64,000 bases of DNA. Source: Reyranellaceae bacterium. Lineage in GTDB: Bacteria; Pseudomonadota; Alphaproteobacteria; Reyranellales; Reyranellaceae. Every line of letters starts with the position of its first letter. The first letter of the stretch is position 1. The DNA is taken from assembly GCA_022844045.1 (NCBI GenBank), contig JALHMM010000014.1:1-64000 (forward strand), given 5' to 3'. Both the position numbers and the translations under genes were made by a program. This document shows, piece after piece, positions 9,421-17,213 of this stretch. The notes beneath the pieces are model-generated. The model was not told where the DNA came from. It was given only the letters and a program-made list of their open reading frames with translations, and did no database searches.

Positions 9421-10369
9421 CTGCGCCTCCCGATTCCGGTGCCCCGACCGGTCGGGACTGATCGGCGTCAGATTGCCGTAGGCTTACGGTGACCTCAACC
9501 TCCATGCCTTGGAAGTCGTTGGCCGCGCCCTCCCACGAGCCGGCGACGGGCGAGGCCTGCTCGGGCTCGCGCACGATCGCCACCGGGATCAACTCGCCGT
9601 CCGATTCCAGCGCATTGGTCGGATCGAAGTGCGTCCAGCCGGCGCCCGGGATATAGACCTGCACCCAGGCGTGCGTGGCACCGCCGCCGATCGTCGCCGT
9701 GCCGTCGCCACCATTGGGATCGCGCGCGCCATCGTAGATGTAGCCGCTGACGAAACGCGCGGCGAGACCGAGGCTGCGCGCGCCCTCCATCATCAGATAG
9801 GCGAAGTCGCGGCATGTGCCGCTCTTGCTCGCCAGCGTTTGCAGCGGGCTCTGCGTGCCATAGGCGTCCCGCGCCTGGTACTCGAAGCCCCCCTTGATCG
9901 CCACGGTCATGGCGTTGAGGATCTGCAGGGTCTCGGGCAGCGGGCCGGCGCCCTCGGGTGCGACCAGGAATCCCTTGGCCCACAGATCGACCAGGTGCTC
10001 GGGGTCCGGGACGTGACGCTCCTGCAGGCCGGCGAGATCGCGGATCTCGGCGGCGGAGTAGGCGAGCGGCAGGGTGCGCGCGTGCTCGGCGACGAGATAC
10101 TCGGCGTCGGCGAACGGAAAGCGCTCGACGTCGAGCGTGCTGTCGATTCGCAACTCGGTCGCCGGTCCATCGAACTCGACGATCGCCACGCTGTTGCCGA
10201 AGACATCGTAGTGCCAGACGGTCTGGGTCGACTGTGGCGAGATGCCCAGGGTCGCGCTGTGCAGCTTCATCTCGTGGCTGTCGCGCGGCCGTAACATCAG
10301 GCGATGACGCCCCAGCGTGACGGGCTTGGCGTAACGGTAGGTCGTGGTGTGCCGCAGCAGGAAGCGCAT
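9401..10369 (-). CDS. transglutaminase-like family protein
   Basis: A 322-residue protein. An N-terminal bacterial transglutaminase-like domain (MRFLLRHTTTYRYAKPV) is followed by a papain-like transglutaminase core with the triad Cys186 (SGTCRDFA), His233 (THAWVQVY) and Asp249 (WTHFDPTN). Such enzymes are thought to act as proteases or amidases and often accompany an alpha-E protein and an ATP-grasp partner, which are absent here. The ATG at 10369 is two bases after the stop of the Mpo1-like gene, and the tail overlaps the GFA gene. A longer frame from 10567 is only read-through of the upstream gene. Confidence 0.9.
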   Translation of the reverse strand: MRFLLRHTTTYRYAKPVTLGRHRLMLRPRDSHEMKLHSATLGISPQSTQTVWHYDVFGNSVAIVEFDGPATELRIDSTLDVERFPFADAEYLVAEHARTLPLAYSAAEIRDLAGLQERHVPDPEHLVDLWAKGFLVAPEGAGPLPETLQILNAMTVAIKGGFEYQARDAYGTQSPLQTLASKSGTCRDFAYLMMEGARSLGLAARFVSGYIYDGARDPNGGDGTATIGGGATHAWVQVYIPGAGWTHFDPTNALESDGELIPVAIVREPEQASPVAGSWEGAANDFQGMEVEVTVSLRQSDADQSRPVGAPESGGAGESRRA

Positions 10370-10371
10370 GG

Positions 10372-10707
10372 TCAGGGCGAACGAATCTGATGCTTCATCA
10401 GTTCCTTGCCCAGCTGGCCGGTCGCGAACAGGCCGAACATCTTGTAGTCGGAGATCAGCGACCAGACGGGATAGGTGAAGGTCGCGGGACGGTTCTTCTC
10501 GACGAAGAAATGCGCGATCCAGGCCGGCGCGTAGCCGAACACCGGCACCGCCAGCAGCCACCACCATTGCTGGGTGGCGATCGCCCAGACCAGGACCAAC
10601 GGTGCCAGCACCGTGCCGATGTAATGGATGGCGCGCGTTTCGGGCTTGGCGTGCTCGCGCAAATAGAACGGCCAGAACTCGGCGTAGGTCTGCAGCTTGC
10701 CGGCCAT
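10372..10707 (-). CDS. DUF962/Mpo1-like small membrane protein
   Basis: A 111-residue protein with the DUF962 pattern: EFWPFYLREHAKPETRAIHYIGT, then two hydrophobic segments and a conserved HFFVEKNRPATF. Yeast Mpo1 of this family is an Fe(II)-dependent dioxygenase acting on 2-hydroxy fatty acids, and the conserved His residues are present; function here is inferred from the family. GGGAG sits 9 bases before ATG 10707. It is the first gene of the operon with the transglutaminase-like and GFA genes. Confidence 0.85.
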   Translation of the reverse strand: MAGKLQTYAEFWPFYLREHAKPETRAIHYIGTVLAPLVLVWAIATQQWWWLLAVPVFGYAPAWIAHFFVEKNRPATFTYPVWSLISDYKMFGLFATGQLGKELMKHQIRSP

Positions 10708-10813
10708 CGCGGGTCTCCCGGGTGTCTCGCCGGCAATGTCGTGCCTGGAGGGCGGCTTGCCAACCCCCGCCCCCGGGGCTAAACCGCCGGCTCCAATCAG
10801 GAGCTTAGAGGTC

Positions 10814-11842
10814 ATGGGTTACAAGGTCGCCATCGTCGGCGCCACCGGCAATGTCGGTCGTGCGTTCCTGGACATCCTCGCCGAGCGCAAGTTCCCGGTC
10901 GACGAGCTCGTGCCGCTGGCCTCCTCGCGCTCGGTCGGCAAGGAGGTCTCGTTCGGCCAGTCCGACACGCTGAAAGTCCGCGACCTCGCGACCTTCGACT
11001 TCAAGGGCATCGACATCGTGCTGTCCTCGCCGGGCGCCAAGGTCTCGGCCGAGAGCAGCCCGCGCGCCGCCAAGGCCGGCGCCGTGGTGATCGACAACAC
11101 CTCGTATTTCCGCATGGACCCCGACGTGCCGCTGGTCGTGCCCGAGGTCAACCCGCACGCCATCGCCGGCTGGACCCGCAAGGGCATCATCGCCAATCCC
11201 AACTGCTCGACCATCCAGATGGTCGTGGCGCTCAAGCCGCTGCACGACGCCGCGACGATAACCCGCGTGGTGGTGTCGACCTACCAGTCGGTCTCCGGCG
11301 CGGGCAAGGAAGGCCTCGACGAGCTCTTCAACCAGACCAAGGGCGTTTTTGTCGCCAACCCGATGGAGCCCCGCAAGTTCACCAAGGCCATCGCCTTCAA
11401 CGTCATCCCGCATATCGACGTGTTCATGGATGACGGCTCGACCAAGGAAGAGTGGAAGATGGTGGTCGAGACCAAGAAGATCCTCGACCCCAAGATCAAG
11501 GTGACCGCGACCTGCGTGCGCGTGCCGGTCTTCGTCGGCCACTCCGAGGCGGTGAACATGGAGTTCGAGCGGCCGATCGACGAGAACGAGGCGCGCACCA
11601 TTCTCTCACGCGCCAAGGGCGTGCGTGTGCTCGATCGCCGCGAGGACGGCGGCTATGTCACGCCGATCGAGATCCAGGGCGAGGACGGCGTCTTCGTCAG
11701 CCGCATCCGCAGCGATCCGACGGTCGAGAACGGCCTGAACATGTGGGTGGTCAGCGACAACGTCCGCAAGGGCGCCGCGCTCAACGCCATCGAGATCGCC
11801 GAGCACATGATCAAGGGCGAAATGGTGCGCAAGGCGGCCTGA
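10814..11842 (+). CDS. asd: aspartate-semialdehyde dehydrogenase
   Basis: A 342-residue enzyme that reduces aspartyl-4-phosphate to aspartate semialdehyde with NADPH, feeding lysine, diaminopimelate, threonine and methionine synthesis. GATGNVG at 9-15 is the Rossmann loop, and NPNCSTIQ carries the acyl-enzyme Cys131. VVVSTYQSVSGAGKEG and HIDVFMDDGSTKEEWKM are also diagnostic. ATG 10814 follows AGGAG; the upstream in-frame ATG at 10697 adds an unrelated leader. It is cytosolic, monocistronic by position, and ends just before a family A repeat. Confidence 0.97.
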   Translation: MGYKVAIVGATGNVGRAFLDILAERKFPVDELVPLASSRSVGKEVSFGQSDTLKVRDLATFDFKGIDIVLSSPGAKVSAESSPRAAKAGAVVIDNTSYFRMDPDVPLVVPEVNPHAIAGWTRKGIIANPNCSTIQMVVALKPLHDAATITRVVVSTYQSVSGAGKEGLDELFNQTKGVFVANPMEPRKFTKAIAFNVIPHIDVFMDDGSTKEEWKMVVETKKILDPKIKVTATCVRVPVFVGHSEAVNMEFERPIDENEARTILSRAKGVRVLDRREDGGYVTPIEIQGEDGVFVSRIRSDPTVENGLNMWVVSDNVRKGAALNAIEIAEHMIKGEMVRKAA

Positions 11843-11846
11843 TTTG

Positions 11847-11968
11847 CCTTCCCCCGGAGGGGGAAGGTGGCGCGCAGCGACGGAAGGGGGATGTCGAAGA
11901 CGAACGCAGGAGTCCGTCTTCGACATCCCCCTTCCGCCCTTCGGGCACCTTCCCCCTCCGGGGGAAGG
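11847..11968. repeat. family A palindromic element, copy 1
   Basis: A 122-bp element bounded at both ends by CCTTCCCCC/GGGGGAAGG palindromes. The interior is itself an inverted repeat (GGATGTCGAAGACG ... CGTCTTCGACATCC). The same plan recurs at 15022, 19123 and 46447. It occupies nearly all of the asd-TPR gene spacer and ends 17 bases before the next start codon. Confidence 0.88.
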
Positions 11969-11985
11969 TAGAATATCGTGGCGAC

Positions 11986-13467
11986 ATGTCGTCCTCTCCG
12001 ACCGCGTTCTTGCCGCGCGGTATCGCTCCCATCGCCACAATTCCCTCCCTGCCGGCGGCACCGAAAGCGGCGGAGCCGCCGCGTGGTCCGACGACCGCCC
12101 CCGACGTGAAACGCTGGCTGCGCGAGGCGTTCGAGAAGCAGAAGAAGGACGACCTCCAGGGTGCGATGGCCGATTACCGCCAGGTGCTGGCGGCGCAGCC
12201 GACCAACCGGGTCGCCTGGGGCAATCTCGGCGTCGTTTACCGCAAGGCCAAGAAGCCCGACATGGCGGTGGCCTGCTACATGCGCGCGCTGGAGGGCGAC
12301 GAGAACAATGCTGGCGTGCTGGGCAATCTCGGCAACGCCTACAAGGATCTGGAGCGCTTCGACGAATCGTTGGCGGCACACCAGCGCGCCATCGCGCTCG
12401 ATCCGATGTCGGTCGGCCTGCTGCACAACTACGGCGTGGCGCTGTCGGAGGGCGGCATGCCGGTCGAGGCGCGGCGCGTCTTCGACCGCGTGCTGGAGAT
12501 GGATCCCGATCACATCGATACGCATTGGGATCGCGCCATCTGCTCGCTGCGCCTGGGCGATTTCAGCCGCGAGGCCTGGGACGACTACGAGTGGCGCTGG
12601 AAGCTCCAGGAACTCGGCAACTACGTCGCGCCGACCAAGGCGCCGATCTGGCGCGGCGAGAAGCTCGAGGGCCGCACGCTGCTGGTCTATTCCGAGCAGG
12701 GCTTCGGCGACACGCTTTTTGCCCTGCGTTACCTACCCAGGCTCAAAGGCCTCGACGGCAAGGTGATCCTGCGCTGCCAGCCCGACCTGATGCGGCTGGT
12801 GAAGGACGTCGAGGGCTATCACGAGTTGGCCTCGGCCAAGGAGCCGGCGCCGACGCACGACCTCGCCCTGCCGATCATGAGCCTGCTGGGCCGCTACACG
12901 CGCTCGATCGACGACATCCCGCCGCCGGCGAAGCTCTCCATCCCCGCCGGCGCTGGCGCCAAGGCGCTGCCGCGCGTCGCCGCGGCGGGCTCGAAGTTCA
13001 AGATCGGCATCGTCTGGTCGGGCAGCGTCACCTTCCGCGGCAATATCCGGCGCGCCGTCACCCTGGACCGCTTCATGCGCTTCGCCGAGGTGCCCGGCGT
13101 GCAGCTCTTCAGCCTGCAGAAGGGGCCGCCCTTCGAGGAGTACCGTGCGCTGGCGCCGCATCCGCTGGTCGTCGACCTCGGCTCGACCTTCGACGATTTC
13201 GCCGACACCGCCGCGGCCTTGCGCCAGCTCGATCTGGTGCTGATGACCGATTCCTCGGTGGCCCACCTCGCCGGCAGCCTCGGCGTGCCGATCTGGGACC
13301 TGGTGAACTTCAACACCTACTGGATCTACTTCATGGATCGCGACGACTCGCCCTGGTACCCCTCGATGCGCCTGTTCCGGCAGAAGAAACCAGGTGACTG
13401 GGACGAGGTCTTCGAGCGCGCGGCGCGGGATCTGGCGCGTCATGTCGCCGAGGTACGCCGCGGTTGA
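11986..13467 (+). CDS. TPR protein with glycosyltransferase 41-like C-terminal domain
   Basis: A 493-residue protein. After a Pro-rich leader, four or so TPR units run from about residue 40 to 190 (e.g. AWGNLGVVYRKAKKPDMAVACYMRAL). A C-terminal Rossmann-like domain follows, with KIGIVWSGS and LDLVLMTDSSVAHLAGSLG, the pattern of SPINDLY/GT41-related glycosyltransferases; DSPWYPSMRLFRQ near the end is also typical. Possible role: protein or surface-glycan glycosylation, inferred. ATG 11986 is the first in frame after the repeat element; no good Shine-Dalgarno is visible. A paralogue follows at 13561. Confidence 0.82.
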   Translation: MSSSPTAFLPRGIAPIATIPSLPAAPKAAEPPRGPTTAPDVKRWLREAFEKQKKDDLQGAMADYRQVLAAQPTNRVAWGNLGVVYRKAKKPDMAVACYMRALEGDENNAGVLGNLGNAYKDLERFDESLAAHQRAIALDPMSVGLLHNYGVALSEGGMPVEARRVFDRVLEMDPDHIDTHWDRAICSLRLGDFSREAWDDYEWRWKLQELGNYVAPTKAPIWRGEKLEGRTLLVYSEQGFGDTLFALRYLPRLKGLDGKVILRCQPDLMRLVKDVEGYHELASAKEPAPTHDLALPIMSLLGRYTRSIDDIPPPAKLSIPAGAGAKALPRVAAAGSKFKIGIVWSGSVTFRGNIRRAVTLDRFMRFAEVPGVQLFSLQKGPPFEEYRALAPHPLVVDLGSTFDDFADTAAALRQLDLVLMTDSSVAHLAGSLGVPIWDLVNFNTYWIYFMDRDDSPWYPSMRLFRQKKPGDWDEVFERAARDLARHVAEVRRG

Positions 13468-13560
13468 GGCGCCACGCCACGGAATTTGCTCGCGGAAACC
13501 ATCGGAATAGGGTGTAACCTTTATGTGTCGCTTCGGCTTTGCCGGAAAGAATACCGCACC

Positions 13561-14997
13561 GTGAAGGACAACTCGGCCCTGGACGACGGTGACGCCGATA
13601 CGTCGTCGGCCGGACAGCCGCACATGCTGTTCCGAAACGAGGACGACAGCTTCCAACAGCAGATGCGGCTGGCGGCGGCGGCGCATCGTGCCGGCCGGCT
13701 CGACGAGGCGATCGGCGCCTATCTGCGCCTCCTGGCGGCCAAGCCGTACAATGCCGAGCTGCACAACAATCTTGGCGTGGCGCTGCGCCTGATCGGCAAG
13801 CTCGACGCCGCCGTCGCCCATCACCGCCAGTCGCTCGAGCTCGATCCGGACAACCCGTCGCTGCACACCAATCTCGGCAACGCGCTGCGCGTCGCCAACC
13901 GCACGCGCGAGGCGGTGCGCCATCACCTGCAGGCGGTGTCGCTGAAGCCCGACTACGCCGAGGGCTTCTTCAATCTCGGCCTCTGCCTGCGTGACCTCGG
14001 CCGCGCCGACGAGGCGCTGGCCTGCCTGTCCAAGGCGTTGACGCTCAGCCCGGACAACAAGCGCGCGCGCGTCGAGATCGCCATCACGCGGTTGATACGG
14101 GGCGATCTGGTCCGCGGCTTCCAGGAATACGAGGAGCGCAAGCAGCTCGCCGAGGTGCCGGCGCCGGAGTTCCGCCAGCCCGCCTGGACCGGCGACGACC
14201 CGAAGGGCAAGCGCATCCTGCTCTATCCCGAGCAGGGCCTGGCCGACGTGCTGATGTTCGTGCGCTACGCGCGCGAGCTTAAGCGCCGCGGCGCCGCGGT
14301 CATCGTGCTCTGCCAGGCGCTGCTCAAGGAGCTGCTGACGCGGCTCGACTATCTCGATGGCGTGGTCGCCGAAGGCGAGCAGCTGCCGGAGTTCGACCTG
14401 CATGTCTCGCTGCTGTCGCTGCCGCATCTGTGCGGCGGCGCCGTGCCGGCGGCCACCGCGGGCGCGCCCTACCTGCTGCCGCCCGAGCGCGGGCGCATCA
14501 AGCTCGGCCGCCTGCCGCGCGCCAAGCTGCGCATCGGCATCTATTGGGCGGCGATGCCCGGCCAGGCGCTCGACCGCCAGCGCTCCGTGCCCTTCCCGCA
14601 CTTCATGGCGCTGGCCGGCGATCCCGAGATCCTGTTTTTCAGCCTGCAGGGCGGCACGCATCAGAAGGACATCCAGACGCACGGCGCCAGCGGGCTGGTG
14701 CACGATGTCGGCCGCGGCATCTTCGATTTCGCCGAGGCGGCGAGCGCGCTGGAGCAGCTCGACCTGCTGGTGACGATCGACGCGCCGATCGCCCATCTCG
14801 GCGCCGGCATGGGCATGCCGACCTGGCTGCTGCTGCCGACCGTGCCGGACTGGCGCTGGCAGCAGGCCCGCGACGACAGCCCGTGGTATCCCGGCCTGCG
14901 CATCTTCCGCCAGACCACGCCCGGCGACTGGGCCCCGGTCTTCGCACAGGTCGCGGCGGAGCTGGAGAGTCTCAAGAAAGCCGCTCCGCAGTCGTAG
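13561..14997 (+). CDS. TPR protein with glycosyltransferase 41-like domain (paralogue)
   Basis: A 478-residue paralogue of the preceding gene with the same plan: TPR units at about 30-185 (NAELHNNLGVALRLIGKLDAAVAHHRQSL and two more), then a C-terminal domain with ILLYPEQGLADVLMFVRYA, IGIYWAAMPGQ and LDLLVTIDAPIAHLGAGMG, ending DSPWYPGLRIFRQTTPGDW. No ATG gives a good start; GTG 13561 has GGAAAGA 10 bases upstream, TTG 13486 and ATG 13624 are alternatives. The donor sugar and acceptor are unknown. The gap to the first copy is under 100 bases, so co-transcription is likely. Confidence 0.78.
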   Translation: MKDNSALDDGDADTSSAGQPHMLFRNEDDSFQQQMRLAAAAHRAGRLDEAIGAYLRLLAAKPYNAELHNNLGVALRLIGKLDAAVAHHRQSLELDPDNPSLHTNLGNALRVANRTREAVRHHLQAVSLKPDYAEGFFNLGLCLRDLGRADEALACLSKALTLSPDNKRARVEIAITRLIRGDLVRGFQEYEERKQLAEVPAPEFRQPAWTGDDPKGKRILLYPEQGLADVLMFVRYARELKRRGAAVIVLCQALLKELLTRLDYLDGVVAEGEQLPEFDLHVSLLSLPHLCGGAVPAATAGAPYLLPPERGRIKLGRLPRAKLRIGIYWAAMPGQALDRQRSVPFPHFMALAGDPEILFFSLQGGTHQKDIQTHGASGLVHDVGRGIFDFAEAASALEQLDLLVTIDAPIAHLGAGMGMPTWLLLPTVPDWRWQQARDDSPWYPGLRIFRQTTPGDWAPVFAQVAAELESLKKAAPQS

Positions 14998-15021
14998 CCC
15001 TTCGCCCCGGACTTGGTTTTA

Positions 15022-15145
15022 CCTTCCCCCGGAGGGGGAAGGTGCCCGAAGGGCGGATGGGGGATGTCGAAGACGGACACCGCGTTTGTTGAAACATCCC
15101 CCATCCGTCGCGCTTCGCGCGCCACCTTCCACCTCCGGGGGAAGG
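15022..15145. repeat. family A palindromic element, copy 2
   Basis: A 124-bp element with the same terminal CCTTCCCCC/GGGGGAAGG palindromes; the right end has one mismatch (CCTTCCACC). Inside, ATGTCGAAGACGGACAC faces a shortened CATCCCCCATCC arm. It lies between the convergent TPR and thioredoxin-fold genes and is followed directly by a family B repeat. Confidence 0.85.
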
Positions 15146-15162
15146 TATGTGCAATTCCTTAA

Positions 15163-15194
15163 GCGATTGCCCTGCCCCTCCGGGGAGAAGGAAG
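15163..15194. repeat. family B REP-like repeat
   Basis: Contains GCGATTGCCCTGCCCC followed by CGGGGAGAAGGAAG. The same combination of an AGGGC(A/G)ATCGC box with a GCGGGGAGA(A/G)GG palindrome recurs at 16415, 19073 and, without the outer box, 26197. It lies at the 3' end of the thioredoxin-fold gene and could form its terminator hairpin. Confidence 0.55.
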
Positions 15195-15196
15195 AC

Positions 15197-16264
15197 CTAC
15201 GCCGCCGTGAAATCCGGCGGCGGGTAGTAGGGCTTGTCGCCCAGCGCCTGGACGCGTTGCCAGAAGCCTGGGCCGCTGGCCTTGCCGACTTCCTCGAGAT
15301 CGGCCGCCTGGCGCCACATGTTCCACGACTCCGGATGCAGCCGGCTGGCCTCGCTCAGATGCCGGTCGGCCTCCGCCGTGCGGCCCTGCGCGCGCAGCCA
15401 CACGCCCAGGCGGAAATGCGCGTGCGCCTGCGCGATCTCGGGCGAGTTGGCCGGCAGGCGCCGGCGCGCGGCGTCGGCGGGCAGCGCGTGCGCGCCGGTC
15501 TTCGCCCAGGCCTTGACGGCGTCGAGATAGGCGACGCGCGCGGCGTTGCGCGCTGCCTGGTCCTCGGGCGCCATGGTGCGCGTCTTCAGGTCCATGCGGC
15601 GGAAGTGATCGGTCGAGCCCGTCGTCTCCGGCGGCCGCACCATGCGGCCGGTCTCATCGATCCACACCGATTGCGGCACGTTGACCATGCCGTAGAGATC
15701 GGCGACGCGATGATCGGTGTCGATCAGGCACCAGTACTCGGCCTTGGCCGCCTCGATCCATTGCCGCGCGTGCTCCGCACCACGGCTCTCCTCGGCGATG
15801 GCGACGATCATCGCGCCGGTGTCCTTGATCTCGCTGTAGAGTTGCTGCCACACGGGCAAGTCGAACCGGCAGCCTCACCAACTGGCCCAGGTGGCGAGGA
15901 ACACCTTCCTGCCGCGCAGCGACGAGAGCGTGTGCGGCGTGCCCGCGAGGTCGGGCAGGGTGAAGTCGGGCGCGTCGAGCCCCTCCAGCGCGGCGCGACG
16001 CGCTTCCACGCCGGTGCCCAGCATCCAGACATCGCCGGCCTCGCTCGACAGCACCGGGTTGCCGAGATGGCGCCAGAAGGCCGCGAGATCGACGCGACCG
16101 TCGCGCGCCATGCCATCAGGCAACGGCACGCAGATCTCGTCGCGGCACATGCCCTCGGGCTTGAGCGTCCAACCGACGGCGCGCTCGGCGTCGGCGGCGC
16201 TGACGCCAAGACCGTCGCTTGCATCCACCTGCGCGTCGCCACGCTCGGTGAGGATTGTCGTCAT
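15197..16264 (-). CDS. thioredoxin-fold redoxin with in-frame UGA at the redox motif (candidate selenoprotein)
   Basis: Read through one UGA (15875-15877), the frame encodes 355 residues: an N-terminal domain with Cys40/Cys45 (GMCRDEICVPLP), a redoxin/TlpA-like domain from about 98 (APDFTLPDLAGTPHTL), the active-site segment FLATWASW-UGA-GCRFDLPVWQQL with position 130 as the UGA and Cys132 next, VNVPQSVWIDETGRMVRP, and a TPR-like C-terminus. Both halves share one frame and neither is a full domain alone, so this is one gene. The UGA falls where thioredoxin-fold proteins keep their first redox Cys, which favours selenocysteine. Alternatives are a Cys-to-stop nonsense mutation or a sequencing error. 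No selA/B/C/D gene is in the window. Confidence 0.72.
15844..15874 (-). promoter_or_regulatory. SECIS-like hairpin immediately 3' of the in-frame UGA
   Basis: In the mRNA the 31 bases after UGA can fold in two exclusive ways. GCUGCC (+2 to +7) pairs perfectly with GGCAGC (+26 to +31). Or UUGCC (+16 to +20) pairs with GGCAG (+26 to +30) around loop CGUGU, whose G lies 22 bases after the UGA. The second matches the usual bacterial SECIS description of a short stem with a G among the first loop bases about 16-37 bases downstream. A fold in GC-rich coding DNA can arise by chance. Confidence 0.45.
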
Positions 16265-16414
16265 GCCGGAGACCTCCTGCTTGTTCCGGCGGACGCTAGC
16301 GCGACGACCCCGACATGAAAAGGCATCCGCCTCACTTCGCCGTGAGTCGCATCGCCGCGCGCTGCTGCGTTTGCGCAGCCGGGCGACGGAGCGGCTGACC
16401 GCGTAGCGCCCAAA

Positions 16415-16464
16415 TCCCCCTCACCCCGCCTGCGGGGAGAGGGAGTCATGTGAGATCGCCCTGC
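16415..16464. repeat. family B REP-like repeat
   Basis: A near-perfect palindrome CCCTCACCCCGC-CT-GCGGGGAGAGGG (about 16418-16443) is followed by GAGATCGCCCTGC, the family B box. It lies in the 246-bp space between the LysE gene end and the redoxin start; nothing else recognisable is there. Confidence 0.6.
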
Positions 16465-16510
16465 ACCCGATCGCCCGGCGGGCTGTCGCGGGGCGGGGCG
16501 CCGCGCGCGC

Positions 16511-17203
16511 TCAATCCAATCCCAGCAGCTTGCCGAACCAGCTCCAGTTGATCGGCAGCAGCGACAAGATCGCGGCGGCGCCGAAGCCGGCCAGCGCGAT
16601 GCCGGAGACGCGGTTGAGCCAGATCAGGCCGCCGCCGGTGAACCAGGCGCGCGCCACCCAGGCGATGCCGCAGAGCGTGGTCCACCAGGCGAAGGCGCCG
16701 ACGAAAACCGCGGCGATCAGGACCAGCGCCGCCGTCAGGTCGCTGCCGACGTTGCTCAAGCCACGGCTGGCGAAGACCGCGCCGAAGGCCATCACGGTGA
16801 GCGGATTGAACACGGTGATGAAGAAGCTCGAGCTCATGAAGCGCAAGGTGGTGAGGTAGGGGTGCGCGCGGTCGGCGGCGACCGGATCGCCGACGCTGGG
16901 CGGGCGGTGGGTGATGTAGGACCAGCCCATGATGCACAGCACCACGCCGCCGATGCCGCGGATCCACGCTTCGTTGCGCACGATGAAGTCGTTGACGAAG
17001 GTCAGGCCGAAGGCGGCCGCCGCGCCGAACAGCGTGTCGGCCAGCGAGGCGCCGATGCCGGTGACCACGCCGGCGATGAGGCCGTTGGAGATCGTGCGGC
17101 GTATGCAGAGGATGGCGGCGGGACCGACCGGCACGGCGATGAGAAAACCGATGATGGCGCCCTCGATGAAGAGCAGCAGGGGGTCGACTCCCGATCCCGA
17201 CAC
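16511..17203 (-). CDS. LysE family translocator
   Basis: A 230-residue inner-membrane protein with about six hydrophobic segments. IGFLIAVPVGPAAILCIRRTISNGLIAGVVTGIGASLAD carries the LysE/RhtB signature and FFITVFNPLTVMAFGAVFA the second conserved segment. The family exports amino acids or related metabolites; the substrate is unknown. The start is GTG 17203 with GAGG just upstream, inside the last codons of the pyridoxal kinase gene (10-base gap), so the two are probably co-transcribed. Confidence 0.9.
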   Translation of the reverse strand: MSGSGVDPLLLFIEGAIIGFLIAVPVGPAAILCIRRTISNGLIAGVVTGIGASLADTLFGAAAAFGLTFVNDFIVRNEAWIRGIGGVVLCIMGWSYITHRPPSVGDPVAADRAHPYLTTLRFMSSSFFITVFNPLTVMAFGAVFASRGLSNVGSDLTAALVLIAAVFVGAFAWWTTLCGIAWVARAWFTGGGLIWLNRVSGIALAGFGAAAILSLLPINWSWFGKLLGLD

Positions 17204-17213
17204 GCGCCGCGCC

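Noticed and set aside
15197-15859. Two separate genes (15197-15859 and 15875-16264) instead of one with an internal UGA
   Set aside because: Both are in the same frame, neither has a complete thioredoxin fold, the second has no ribosome site before its apparent ATG or GTG, and the break falls inside the WASW-x-GCR motif.
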